From Cryobacterium sp. Y57 (GTDB lineage Bacteria; Actinomycetota; Actinomycetes; Actinomycetales; Microbacteriaceae): 42,735 bases of DNA. This document shows, one piece after another, positions 25,085 to 33,939 of this stretch. The first letter of the stretch is position 1. Every line of letters begins with the position of its first letter. The position numbers and the translations under genes are program-made. The notes below the pieces were generated by a model that saw nothing but the letters and a program-made list of their open reading frames with translations, was not told where the DNA came from and searched no databases. The stretch spans positions 1,780 to 44,514 of the forward strand of contig NZ_PJJL01000050.1 of the NCBI RefSeq assembly GCF_002929505.1, in the 5' to 3' direction.

Positions 25085-26329
25085 CTAACCTCGATCCGCC
25101 AGCTCGAATGCTTTCAGGTGTGATTTTAGGTCGAAGCCACTGTCGGCGATCTGCTCTGGACTAATTGGAAAGCCACTGGTAAGAACCCGTCGTGCGGTCA
25201 TGTGGTCTGCCGGACTGTTAACCGATTCGACCCCAACTAGAGCTGTATCGCGAAAACAGTAGATCGAGAACTTGTTTGCTTGCAGATTGCCGCGAAGGAC
25301 AGACTTGTCGTGACCGTCGGTGATGCCAGCGATCTGGAGTTTGATGGGACCTTGCTGCGACCAAAACCAGGCGAGGCTGTCGTAGTTGGCGGGGTAGCCG
25401 GTGAGGGTCTTGGCAAGTGTCTTTGCCTGATCGGTCGCATTCTGCACAGATTCCAGCCGGGTCATAACACCCGTCTGAGCGTGCGGGTACCGTGCACAGT
25501 CTCCGAGGGCGAAGACGTCTGGGTCGGATGTCTGGAGCGTCGCATTGACGATGATCCCGTTCTCGCTGTCGATCCCAGCGGCCGACGCCAGCTCGTCGTT
25601 GGGAATTACTCCCACGCCGACCAATACAATATTTGCTGGATACTCTGTTCCGCTTGTTCCGATCGCACTGGTTATACGGCCCCCGTCACCTCCGAATGCT
25701 GCGATGCCTTCGCCCAGTTTCATGGAGATGCCATTTCGGGTGTGAGCCTCGGTGAAGTAGCGGGACATCGGCTCTGACAGAACACGGCCCATCGGCCGGG
25801 GGCCAAATTCGAGCACGGTTACGTCCAGCCCGCGCTGGCGGGCGGCCGCGGCGAATTCCAGACCGATGAAGCCTGCGCCGACAACAACCGTTCGGGTGGC
25901 CTGGGCCAGTTCTCCGCGCAACAGCGTGGCGTCGTCAAGAGTGCGCAGGTAGTGGATCCCCGCGAGATTGGAGCCCTCGATCGTAAGGGTGCGGTTTCGC
26001 GCTCCAGTAGCGAAAACGAGACTCGAGTAATTTGTCGAAGTTTCATCGCTCAAAGTGACCGTCTTGATGCCGAGATCGATGCTCGTGACGGAAATGCCCG
26101 GATAAAAGTCCACGGCGCGGTCGGCAAAGAATCGCTCCGCCCGCAGCGGCAAGGCAACCGCATCGGCCCCCTCGGCAATGAAGTCTTTCGAAAGGGGCGG
26201 CCGCTGATACGGCAAATGCGTCTCACTGGCGTAGAGCGTGATCGCGCCGACGTAGCCCTCGGTTCGAAGCGAGTCACAGAGTTGAACGCCCGACTGGCCG
26301 CCTCCGATGATGACGATATTCTCGGTCAT
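25085..26329 (-). CDS. FAD-dependent ferredoxin reductase (putidaredoxin/rhodocoxin reductase type)
   Basis: A 414-residue flavoprotein that passes electrons from NAD(P)H to a 2Fe-2S ferredoxin. The FAD-binding GGGQSG is near the N-terminus, the NAD(P)H-binding VVVGAGFIGLE lies at about 146-156, and the second FAD contact is at VFALGDCA. The C-terminal domain is complete. Its ATG overlaps the stop codon of the ferredoxin gene (TAATG at 26331-26327), so the two are made together. Such a pair normally serves a cytochrome P450 or a Rieske-type oxygenase; none is encoded nearby. Confidence 0.92.
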   Translation of the reverse strand: MTENIVIIGGGQSGVQLCDSLRTEGYVGAITLYASETHLPYQRPPLSKDFIAEGADAVALPLRAERFFADRAVDFYPGISVTSIDLGIKTVTLSDETSTNYSSLVFATGARNRTLTIEGSNLAGIHYLRTLDDATLLRGELAQATRTVVVGAGFIGLEFAAAARQRGLDVTVLEFGPRPMGRVLSEPMSRYFTEAHTRNGISMKLGEGIAAFGGDGGRITSAIGTSGTEYPANIVLVGVGVIPNDELASAAGIDSENGIIVNATLQTSDPDVFALGDCARYPHAQTGVMTRLESVQNATDQAKTLAKTLTGYPANYDSLAWFWSQQGPIKLQIAGITDGHDKSVLRGNLQANKFSIYCFRDTALVGVESVNSPADHMTARRVLTSGFPISPEQIADSGFDLKSHLKAFELADRG

Positions 26330-26658
26330 TACTGCACCTGCATCGGCGGTACGTCGACGGCGATCTCGTTCAGGGAAGTCGTGATCTTGAGCTGGCAGCC
26401 TAGGCGGGATCGCACCTCGTCGCGCGGCGAGGCCGTAATCTCCAGCATCTCTTCTTCGTCATCACTCATCTCCGGCAGCAGGTCGAGGAACTCCTCGCGC
26501 ACGTACACATGGCAGGTCGCGCACATGGCCTGGCCGCCGCATTCGCCGATGATGCCCTCGACACCATTGATCACGGCAGCGCGCATCACGGACGTACCCG
26601 CGACCGCCACAATCAAATCGGTGTGGCCATTTTCGTGGTGATAGGTAATCATTGACAT
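26329..26658 (-). CDS. 2Fe-2S ferredoxin, adrenodoxin/putidaredoxin type
   Basis: A 109-residue ferredoxin with cluster ligands Cys40, Cys46, Cys49 and Cys88 (CX5CX2C...C), the spacing of ferredoxins that feed bacterial cytochrome P450s. I start at the ATG at 26658 (TAGGGA about eight bases upstream); the longer open frame to 26856 runs back into the preceding gene. It is translationally coupled to the reductase and lies 10 bp after the phosphotriesterase-like gene. Confidence 0.92.
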   Translation of the reverse strand: MSMITYHHENGHTDLIVAVAGTSVMRAAVINGVEGIIGECGGQAMCATCHVYVREEFLDLLPEMSDDEEEMLEITASPRDEVRSRLGCQLKITTSLNEIAVDVPPMQVQ

Positions 26659-26668
26659 TTTTGTGTCC

Positions 26669-27646
26669 CTACTTTTCTCGGCGGCCAGCGAGGATGCGTG
26701 CCGGATTCGTGACCATGATTTGGTGAATGGTTTCCTCTGCAATGCCCCGCTTGCGAATTTTTGGCAAGATGCGATCAGAAATATTGGCGTGGTGCCAGTT
26801 CGGCGCATTCTTTGTTCGCCACGACGGCGGGGTGTTGATACTGAAGAACCCGGCATCGTGCGACAGCGTCAGCTGCTCGGCGTAGCCCAGTTCGATGAGT
26901 TCGACGAGAGTGTCAACTCGAAGGTCATCGTTCAAAACTTGCTCCATGCCGAACCGGTCGAGACCGAGGGTGGACCCGTTGTCTAAAAGCTCACGCAGGT
27001 AGGTGATATCGGTGCTGTCGCCGCAGTGCCCGATAACCACGTTTTCCAGTGGCACGCCGTTCTCGCGAAAGAAATTTTGCTGGTCACGGCCCGTGTAGTG
27101 GGCGACGTGCGTGTGGGTCGTGATCGTCACGCCGGTCTCGAGATGAGCGATAGCGGCGCTGCGCATAACGCGCTCGACGTCGGTCGTGATGCCGAACTCG
27201 TCGGTGGCGACCTTGATCATGGCGGCCTTCACTCCGGTATCGCCGACGCCGACTGTGATGTCGCGAATGAAGAACTCCTCGAGCGGTTCATCTCGCTCGA
27301 CCATGCGCCCGGGGCCCGTGGTCTGAAAGAAAGTCGGCAAGTCCTTGAAGGTGTAAAAGCCTGTCGCTACGACGATATTGAGATCGACCGCTGCGGCTAC
27401 GGTTTGAATACGAGGAATAAAGCGACCTAGGCCGGGAACCGTCAGATCGACGATCGTCTCGATGCCCTTGGCATGGAGCGCATTTAGCCCGTCGATAGCC
27501 GTCTTCGTCGCGGCGTCCTCGTTCCACTCGGGATGGGGGTAGCTCTGCTCTAGCTCGGGGTTTTTTGTGAAGATGTGTTCATGTGTGAGGGTGACACCGA
27601 TGTCTTCGATCGGGATCGGGCCTCGGACGGTTTCAACCATTGTCAT
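26669..27646 (-). CDS. Phosphotriesterase-family metal-dependent hydrolase (lactonase/esterase-like)
   Basis: A 325-residue TIM-barrel amidohydrolase of the phosphotriesterase group. The binuclear metal site is complete: His22 and His24 (THEH), carboxylatable Lys145 (AAMIKV), His178/His180 (THTH), His207 (GHCGD) and Asp264 (SHDAG). Relatives hydrolyse lactones, phosphotriesters or carboxylic esters. In a catabolic operon a lactonase role is more likely than phosphotriester hydrolysis, but this is inference. It starts at 27646, 31 bp after the aldolase gene. Confidence 0.88.
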   Translation of the reverse strand: MTMVETVRGPIPIEDIGVTLTHEHIFTKNPELEQSYPHPEWNEDAATKTAIDGLNALHAKGIETIVDLTVPGLGRFIPRIQTVAAAVDLNIVVATGFYTFKDLPTFFQTTGPGRMVERDEPLEEFFIRDITVGVGDTGVKAAMIKVATDEFGITTDVERVMRSAAIAHLETGVTITTHTHVAHYTGRDQQNFFRENGVPLENVVIGHCGDSTDITYLRELLDNGSTLGLDRFGMEQVLNDDLRVDTLVELIELGYAEQLTLSHDAGFFSINTPPSWRTKNAPNWHHANISDRILPKIRKRGIAEETIHQIMVTNPARILAGRREK

Positions 27647-27677
27647 GATCTATCGCTCTCTATCATTGGTGATGTGC

Positions 27678-28463
27678 TTATGAACCGGCCAGGACGGCGT
27701 CCAGGCGGCTGATCTCCGCAACGGCCGACCGAATCAGCATCGCGTCCATCCCGGCGGTGACCATGCCAAACCCTGCCGCACGCATGCTGCGGGGGTCGCC
27801 GCTGGTGCCGATGACGCGATCAGCCCGCACGCAGGCCAGCCGGATTCGCTCGATCGCTGCCAGTTGCCGCTCATCCGTTGTCTGTTCAAAGGCCAGGGGC
27901 GGGAATCCGAGACTGATGCCTAAATCGGCGGGGCCGAGATAGATGCCGTCGACGCCGGGAGTCTGCACGATCTCATCGACATTTGCCAGTGCTTCGGCGG
28001 TCTCTATCATGACGAGACAAAGCACCTCACGATTCACCGCGGCCGGATCCGTGCCGAGCCCGTATTTGGCGCGGATGGGTCCCCAACTTCGCCGACCCTG
28101 CGGGTAATAGCGGCATGCTGCGACGGCGAGCTGTGCCTCCTCTGCATTGTTTACCATGGGCACGATGATGCCTTCGGCGCCGGCATCCAGCGCCTGCCCA
28201 ATGAGGCCGGCATTGTTTTGGGCAACCCGCACCAGCGGTGTTGTCAAGCTTCGGGCAATGGCGCGTAGCATCTCGATCATCGTGTCCTGAGAAGTCAGAC
28301 CGTGCTGCTGGTCGATGTAGATGTAGTCGAACTTCGCCAGAGCGAACTCCTCGGCAATTTGGGCGCTTCCCAACGCGCAGGACAGACCAACGACAGTCTC
28401 GCCGCGAAGTATTTTCGCTTTGAGTAGGTTGATGTTCCCCGCGGGGCTCACAGTTTGTACCAC
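27678..28463 (-). CDS. HpcH/HpaI-family aldolase (4-hydroxy-2-oxo acid aldolase type)
   Basis: A 261-residue class II aldolase that would split a 4-hydroxy-2-oxo acid into pyruvate and an aldehyde. The family residues are visible: His in IDQQHG, Arg in LVRVAQ, metal ligands Glu (MIETAEAL) and Asp (LGPADLG). The N-terminal GLSCALGSAQIAEEFA is typical. The GTG at 28463 lies 16 bp inside the upstream amidohydrolase gene; a second GTG at codon 5 is possible. In the pathway it probably performs the last carbon-carbon cleavage. Confidence 0.88.
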   Translation of the reverse strand: MVQTVSPAGNINLLKAKILRGETVVGLSCALGSAQIAEEFALAKFDYIYIDQQHGLTSQDTMIEMLRAIARSLTTPLVRVAQNNAGLIGQALDAGAEGIIVPMVNNAEEAQLAVAACRYYPQGRRSWGPIRAKYGLGTDPAAVNREVLCLVMIETAEALANVDEIVQTPGVDGIYLGPADLGISLGFPPLAFEQTTDERQLAAIERIRLACVRADRVIGTSGDPRSMRAAGFGMVTAGMDAMLIRSAVAEISRLDAVLAGS

Positions 28464-29536
28464 GCCCGGGCCGTCTCCGACATGAGTTTCGATCTCATGG
28501 TCTCGGGCACCAGATCGAGAAGCTCGTCGATGCGGTCGTCGTGGCGGTGCGGGTAATCAGTGGCAAACATCAGGAGGTCATCAGAGCCGAGCCAATCGAT
28601 GATGCGTTGGGAGTGCTCCCGTGGGCCGAGGTCGGCCGGCGCCACGGAAAAACGTACGTGGTCACGAATGATGTCCATTGGCAGCCGGTCAACCCACGGG
28701 GTTTCTCGGCGCAGCCCCTTCCACTTCTTGTTCATGCTCCACCCCCACATCGGTACCCAGGTGAAGCCACCCTCCATCACCGCGACGCGCAGCGTCGGGA
28801 ACTTCTGGAACGTACCCTCGAACACCATGCTGGTGAGCTGTGCCAGGTACATTTGTGTCTCGGCGGCGTATTCTTCGGCGTACCAGGAGGCGTAGCCGGT
28901 GGGCGAGGGCGCGTCCTCCGACGTCCCGCCCCATTGCAGACCGACGACCAGGTCGTTTCGGGTCGCGGCCTCGAAGATGGGGTAAAAGATGCGCTGCCCG
29001 TACAGACGCTCGGACCGAACCGGAAGCATAACTTGTACGAAGCCCGGATGGGAGCCGACCCGATCGATCTCGGCGGCGGCGGCGATGGGATCTCGGGCCG
29101 GAATGACGAGGGATGCTGCGAGTCGGGGGTCCTTGTCGAGCCACTCCGCAATGATCCAGTCGTTCACCGCGCTGGCCAAGGCAGGAGCCCAATCGGGATG
29201 CCGCAGCGAGTCAATCCCGTAGTAGCAATTCAGAACCGCTCGATCAACCTGCCACGGGTCCAAAATGTCCTTTTGCAGCAGGGACAGTTGAGAAGCGGGC
29301 ATCTGGCGGGCCGGGCGCCATTCATCGCGGGCCGTTGTTGCGGCTCCCGGTGGGTAGCTCAGCCGCGGTCCGGTCGGGCCGTGCCATCCGCGCTCTTTGG
29401 TGCCCTCGACCCAGACTGGGTCGAGGTAGTTGAAGAGAGTCTCAATGGTGGGGACGTTGGCATGCACATCGCAGTCGATGACGGAACCCGTCCAGAATTG
29501 GCGTCTTTCGGTTTTCGCGAGGAGCGCGGTTGTCAT
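28448..29536 (-). CDS. Amidohydrolase-family protein (ACMSD-like TIM barrel), copy 1
   Basis: A 362-residue member of the amidohydrolase_2 group. The N-terminal metal motif is DCDVH, and a late conserved Asp lies in FATDYPHRHD. Relatives are decarboxylases (ACMSD, gamma-resorcylate type) or hydrolases acting on carbon-carbon bonds. A second, different member lies at 31347-32510; both share the block MVFEG/MIFEG-x-F-x-K/R-FP-x-L-x-VAV. Its ATG overlaps the stop of the Rieske gene by 4 bp (29536-29533). The reaction cannot be fixed from sequence. Confidence 0.85.
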   Translation of the reverse strand: MTTALLAKTERRQFWTGSVIDCDVHANVPTIETLFNYLDPVWVEGTKERGWHGPTGPRLSYPPGAATTARDEWRPARQMPASQLSLLQKDILDPWQVDRAVLNCYYGIDSLRHPDWAPALASAVNDWIIAEWLDKDPRLAASLVIPARDPIAAAAEIDRVGSHPGFVQVMLPVRSERLYGQRIFYPIFEAATRNDLVVGLQWGGTSEDAPSPTGYASWYAEEYAAETQMYLAQLTSMVFEGTFQKFPTLRVAVMEGGFTWVPMWGWSMNKKWKGLRRETPWVDRLPMDIIRDHVRFSVAPADLGPREHSQRIIDWLGSDDLLMFATDYPHRHDDRIDELLDLVPETMRSKLMSETARAWYKL

Positions 29537-30108
29537 GAGATGACTTCTTCCATTTTGTTGGTGGCGGCTGACGGAGAGCCGCAGGGGTGAAGAGCCGTGG
29601 CGTCATTCTGAACGAGGCCGGGAGCTTGCGGCACCGTGAACAGTACGATGTAGTCCGATTCCACGGCCACTTCGATCGTCTCTGCCTTATAGGGCCCCTT
29701 GATCAGTCCGACGGCGCCGGCCTCGATCTGTTCGGCTACTTCGCTACCCGCCTCGACGCCAACCGAAAAGGGCCGAGCCTTGAGGTGCGCCGGATTCCAG
29801 AATGACTGACCCGTCTTGATATCGAACTCCCAGTTGTGCCAAGGGCAGGTGATGAGGTCTTTCGAATTGTCGAGAGTCAGATTGCCCGGGCCGGTCGAGG
29901 TGACCGCGTTGACGAGCTGGCCTTTGACTAGCGGCCCGCCAAGGTGTGGGCAGCGATTGAGCACGGCATAGAACCTGTTCTTGATCCGGAAGATCCCGAT
30001 CTCGCGACCCCCGAGGTCCACGATCATCCGGCCGCTCTCGGGGAACTCGTCGACGCGACCGACCACGTATTTCTGGTGCCGTTTGGTACGGCGGACATCC
30101 TGGTTCAT
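29533..30108 (-). CDS. Rieske [2Fe-2S] domain protein without a catalytic oxygenase domain
   Basis: About 191 residues consisting almost only of a Rieske domain. The ligands are CPH (about 53-55) and CPWH (about 87-90); the gap between them is about twice the usual 15-17 residues because of an insertion containing TSTGPGNLTLD. No mononuclear-iron domain follows, so it is an electron carrier or accessory protein and not an oxygenase alpha subunit. The ATG at 30108 is preferred; the open frame reaches a TTG at 30141 that overlaps the preceding gene. It is coupled to amidohydrolase copy 1. Confidence 0.82.
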   Translation of the reverse strand: MNQDVRRTKRHQKYVVGRVDEFPESGRMIVDLGGREIGIFRIKNRFYAVLNRCPHLGGPLVKGQLVNAVTSTGPGNLTLDNSKDLITCPWHNWEFDIKTGQSFWNPAHLKARPFSVGVEAGSEVAEQIEAGAVGLIKGPYKAETIEVAVESDYIVLFTVPQAPGLVQNDATALHPCGSPSAATNKMEEVIS

Positions 30109-30124
30109 CTTCAGATTCGCTTTC

Positions 30125-31342
30125 TCATTGGCGTGCGGCAACGGCGCGACCCAAAGGTCGTTCAGCTACCCACGTGGGGTCAAGGTGGTCGACCGATGGG
30201 CAGCCGAGCAGCCTCATGGTCCGAATCATTTCGGTGCGCAAAATCTCGAGGGTGTGGCTTACCCCGGACTCCCCGGCGATGGCGAGCCCCCAGGCTGGCT
30301 GGCGACCGATGAGAACTGCTTTGGCTCCGAGCGACAAAGCTTTCACGACGTCACTGCCCCGTCGGATGCCGCTGTCCAACATCACGACGACGTCGTCCCC
30401 TACGGCCTCAGCGATCTTGGGCAAAACGCTGATCGTGGCGGGGGCCCCGTCGAGCTGGCGACCGCCGTGGTTGGACACGATAATGCCGTCGACACCGATG
30501 TGCCTGGCTCGCTCGGCATCGGCCACGTTGAGGATACCTTTGACGATCAGCGGGCCATCCCAATTCGTGCGCATCCAGGCGATGTCCTCCCACGAGGGGG
30601 AGTGCGAGTCCTTGCCGACGCGCGTCATCTCGGTGAGCTCCATCGGCTTGCCGTCAACGGTGAGGTCGGCGGTGTTAGGTAGCTGAAAGGGCATGCCGTC
30701 GCGCATGAACCGGTAGACCCAGCCCGGCCGTGAGGCCATCTTTGGTGCCATCTTCACGACGTTGGCTAGGTTGATGCGCATGTTGTAGCTGAAGCCGTTG
30801 CGAAAGTCTTTCTCTCGATTGCCTGCCACGCTCGTGTCGATGGTCGCGACGAGACCTTCGAAACCGGCGGCCTTGGCGCGGTGGATGAGCGTCTTCATTG
30901 CCTCCTGATTGGAGAAACGGTAGGCCTGAAACCACTGCGGGCCAGGAGTCTGCGCAATCTCCTCGAGAGAAAAGCCCGATGCGGAGGTGGCCACGTGTGC
31001 GATTCCGGCTTTCGATGCGGCTGCCGCGATGCCGATGTCGCCATCTGGATGCACCAACCGCATGCCGCCGCAGGGTGCGGTCAGCACGGGCATCGACAGA
31101 TCGAGGCCGAGCACCTTCGTTCGCAGAATTGGGTTTGCGATCCAGGTTCCACCGCGAGGCTCAAACGCTAGATCACGAAACGCTTGAGTATTCCATCCCA
31201 GAGTTACTTCGTCTTCCGCGCCGCCGTCTACGTAGTCAAAGATCGCCTGCGGAAGCTGACTTCTCGCGACGCGTCGCGCATCGTCAGAGTTGCGAACACC
31301 CGACATGCGGCGCTTCGCCATCTTTTCGCTCAGTGTCGACAT
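30125..31342 (-). CDS. FMN-dependent alpha-hydroxy-acid oxidase/dehydrogenase
   Basis: A 405-residue flavoenzyme of the lactate dehydrogenase/glycolate oxidase/mandelate dehydrogenase family, oxidising an L-2-hydroxy acid to a 2-oxo acid. Conserved features are IFDYVDGGAEDE near residue 40, the FMN/catalytic Lys region LIVKGIL, catalytic His in VSNHGGRQLD and the phosphate-binding DSGIRRGSDV followed by ALIGRQPAWGLA. The ATG at 31342 follows the stop of amidohydrolase copy 2 by four bases; the open frame further upstream overlaps that gene. The product could be the substrate of the HpaI-type aldolase. Confidence 0.9.
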   Translation of the reverse strand: MSTLSEKMAKRRMSGVRNSDDARRVARSQLPQAIFDYVDGGAEDEVTLGWNTQAFRDLAFEPRGGTWIANPILRTKVLGLDLSMPVLTAPCGGMRLVHPDGDIGIAAAASKAGIAHVATSASGFSLEEIAQTPGPQWFQAYRFSNQEAMKTLIHRAKAAGFEGLVATIDTSVAGNREKDFRNGFSYNMRINLANVVKMAPKMASRPGWVYRFMRDGMPFQLPNTADLTVDGKPMELTEMTRVGKDSHSPSWEDIAWMRTNWDGPLIVKGILNVADAERARHIGVDGIIVSNHGGRQLDGAPATISVLPKIAEAVGDDVVVMLDSGIRRGSDVVKALSLGAKAVLIGRQPAWGLAIAGESGVSHTLEILRTEMIRTMRLLGCPSVDHLDPTWVAERPLGRAVAARQ

Positions 31343-31346
31343 TGCG

Positions 31347-32510
31347 TTACGCGGCCGTCGGCGAGGGCAATCCGCTGTTTTCCCGAAGCGGGATTCCGTA
31401 GAGCTTGCTCGCGTTCTCTCCAAGGATGCGGCGGCGACGGGCTTCGGGGAAGCTTTCCGGTACAGATTCGTAGGGGGAGTCGTAGTCCCAATGCGGGTAG
31501 TCGGAGGAGAACATGAGGCGCTCGCCGAAACCGGACTCCTCGAAGATTCGAAAGACGTCCTCGGTCTGGTCGGGACGCTCCGGCTCTTCGAGAGGCTGGG
31601 TACTGAACCAGAAATGTTCCTTCAAATACTCGGACGGCTTTCGCTGAAGATGACCTACCTCATCGCGCAGCATGCTCCAGGTGGCATCGAGACGCCAACT
31701 GAACGGGACGACCCAGTCCCAGCCCATCTCGAGGACCGCGACCTTGAGCTTCGGAAAGCGGTCGAAAACGCCCTCGAAGATCATGCTGGGAAGCATGGCC
31801 AAGGGCAGTACCCCGAATGCCGCGTGGGTCTCTGCGTAAAAGTTCTGCCGCCCGGCGCCCGTGGGTTGGCGCCCGAGGCCCGGAACATGAAACGAAATTG
31901 GGATGTCGTAGTTCTCGCAGGCCTCGAAGATCGGCCAGTAGCGCTGCTTACCGATCGGATCCTGGCCGGACGGGGAGATCAGCACCTGAACGAACTTGTC
32001 GCCAGATTCGCCCTCCTTGCAGCGAATGATCTCTCTCTCACCACCGGGGATATCGCGCGCGACGGTCACGGAAGCACGGAAGCGGTCATCCGCTCCGCAC
32101 CAGGTCTCCGCTAGAGCATTGTTATAGGCGCTGTAAACCGACTTGGCCAAATTTTCGGGCATGTTCGCCCCGCCGTTTGTGATGATGTAAGCCTGAGGGC
32201 ACGTCAGTACGGCGGCGGTCATGTCGAACGGATCCAATACCTGTTCTACCGCGAGAAACGGGTCCAGGCCCACTCGGCCGTTGGTATCGATGGCGTCGAG
32301 TCGATGCGTGAACTCTCGCTGGGACGGGAAGACGCCGCCGCCCATGGCGCCTAGACCGTAGCGGCTGATGTAATCGCGCCACTGTTGAGGGATGTGCTTG
32401 GCGACCTGGGGGTCGGTGGGCAGGGGCATCGGGTGGAAGTCGACGTCGATCACACCGAGCTTTGATGCTGCCTGAGTTGCGGCTGGTGTTTGGAATTCTG
32501 TGATGGTCAT
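31347..32510 (-). CDS. Amidohydrolase-family protein (ACMSD-like TIM barrel), copy 2
   Basis: A 387-residue relative of copy 1 with N-terminal metal motif IDVDFHPMP, a His in FHVPGLG, and the late Asp in MFSSDYPHWDYDSP. AGAGGAG before the ATG at 32510 decides the start; the frame remains open to 32714 but runs into the transporter gene. The two copies are too divergent for a recent duplication and probably act on different intermediates. It lies 34 bp after the MHS transporter gene. Confidence 0.87.
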   Translation of the reverse strand: MTITEFQTPAATQAASKLGVIDVDFHPMPLPTDPQVAKHIPQQWRDYISRYGLGAMGGGVFPSQREFTHRLDAIDTNGRVGLDPFLAVEQVLDPFDMTAAVLTCPQAYIITNGGANMPENLAKSVYSAYNNALAETWCGADDRFRASVTVARDIPGGEREIIRCKEGESGDKFVQVLISPSGQDPIGKQRYWPIFEACENYDIPISFHVPGLGRQPTGAGRQNFYAETHAAFGVLPLAMLPSMIFEGVFDRFPKLKVAVLEMGWDWVVPFSWRLDATWSMLRDEVGHLQRKPSEYLKEHFWFSTQPLEEPERPDQTEDVFRIFEESGFGERLMFSSDYPHWDYDSPYESVPESFPEARRRRILGENASKLYGIPLRENSGLPSPTAA

Positions 32511-32544
32511 GGTTCTCCTCTGCTCGTGGGAGCGTGAGTATCGG

Positions 32545-33918
32545 TTAAAGCTTTGACTTGTAGGTCTCTTTGGCCATGCGAACCCCGATGAGCGAGAGCA
32601 AGCTAATGGCGCACATAAAGACGGCAATAAAGATCGAATTCGGTGCTCCTCCAGACCACAAGAGAAGTGCGACGCAGAAGGCCGGCGTAAGTCCGCCACC
32701 GAGAGATCCGGCAATTTGGTAGCCCATTGACGACCCGGTATATCGCAGATGCGTCGGGAACAATTCGCCCAACCAGGCGGCTAGGGGGGCGTAACACATG
32801 GCGTGGGCGATGGCGGCGAAGGTCATCGCAAGGTACATCCCGATCAGGCTGCCCTGATTCATCTGCTCAAAGAGAAAGAAGCCGCTGATCGACTGCAGCA
32901 CGAGTCCCCAACCCACGACCTTCTTGCGGCCGATGGAATCGGACCAGGTCGCAAACACGGGCTGGCCGAGAAAGCCCAGGGCCGCAGCGATCATTGTTGC
33001 CGTCAACATCTGGGCCGCGGTGAAGCCGACCTGAAGGCCATAAGCGGTGGCAAACGTGAGGTAGATGGCGCTGGCCGCGAACGGTCCGATGACGAGCAGG
33101 ATCGTGATGATGAGCATTCTGGGGTGACGGAACACCTCGATGATCGGGGCCTTCTGCTTAGCAACGGTCTCGCCGTTGCGGTCAGCGACGGCGGCCGCCA
33201 AAGCTGCCTTCTTTTGGGCAGCAACAAAGACGGGACTCTCGCTCACTCCAAGTCGAATCCACATGCCGATCACAACCAACACGCCGGACAGGAGGAACGG
33301 TACTCGCCATCCCCAAGTCAGCAGGTCTTCATCCGGCAGGAGAGTCATAAGGGCGAATACGCCGCTGGCCAGGAGAATTCCGCCGGTCAGCCCCATCTGT
33401 GGGAAGCTGCTCGAGAAGCCGCGTTTGTTGGGGGAATGCTCCATCGCCATGAGTACGGCGCCGCCCCATTCGCCGCCCCCGGCGAGGCCCTGGATCAAGC
33501 GGAGAAATACCAGGAGGATCGGTGCCATTATGCCGATCTGCTCATGGGTAGGTAGGAGCCCCATGGCCGTCGTGCCGATGCCCATGGCGATAATGGACAG
33601 TACGAGCATTTTCTTGCGGCCTATGCGATCGCCGAAGTGACCCCAGATGGCGCCACCTATGGGGCGGGCGAAGAAGCCGACCGCCAGTGTGGAGAAGGCA
33701 AGGAGCGTACCGACGGTGGAGTCGAATTCTGGGAAAAAGAGCCGATTGAAGACGATCGCGGAGGCAATGCCGTACAGGTAGAAGTCGTACCACTCGATGA
33801 GCGCGCCGATAAAGCTGGAGATCAGTACACGGCGACGTTCCTTAGGGGGAGTTACCGCGACATCCGGATCGATCTCGGAGTCGGTCTGGTTCAAGCCGGT
33901 CGACGGTAAGCCGCTCAT
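32545..33918 (-). CDS. MFS transporter, metabolite:H+ symporter (MHS) family
   Basis: A 457-residue importer with twelve hydrophobic segments. The loop 2-3 motif GHFGDRIGRKKML and the N-terminal SFIGALIEWYDFYLYG are typical of MHS transporters for organic acids (shikimate, alpha-ketoglutarate, aromatic acids). AAAGGGG is placed well for the ATG at 33918; a GTG at 33939 is an alternative. It is the first gene of the catabolic operon, so the substrate is probably an organic acid. Confidence 0.92.
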   Translation of the reverse strand: MSGLPSTGLNQTDSEIDPDVAVTPPKERRRVLISSFIGALIEWYDFYLYGIASAIVFNRLFFPEFDSTVGTLLAFSTLAVGFFARPIGGAIWGHFGDRIGRKKMLVLSIIAMGIGTTAMGLLPTHEQIGIMAPILLVFLRLIQGLAGGGEWGGAVLMAMEHSPNKRGFSSSFPQMGLTGGILLASGVFALMTLLPDEDLLTWGWRVPFLLSGVLVVIGMWIRLGVSESPVFVAAQKKAALAAAVADRNGETVAKQKAPIIEVFRHPRMLIITILLVIGPFAASAIYLTFATAYGLQVGFTAAQMLTATMIAAALGFLGQPVFATWSDSIGRKKVVGWGLVLQSISGFFLFEQMNQGSLIGMYLAMTFAAIAHAMCYAPLAAWLGELFPTHLRYTGSSMGYQIAGSLGGGLTPAFCVALLLWSGGAPNSIFIAVFMCAISLLSLIGVRMAKETYKSKL

Positions 33919-33939
33919 TTGTGCCCCTTTGTCAGCCAC

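Noticed and set aside
28541..29590. 349-codon plus-strand open frame
   Set aside because: It is antisense to amidohydrolase copy 1, lacks recognisable motifs and arises from GC-rich codon bias.
32803..33555. 250-codon plus-strand open frame
   Set aside because: It is the antisense shadow of the MHS transporter; composition is charged and repetitive without family motifs.
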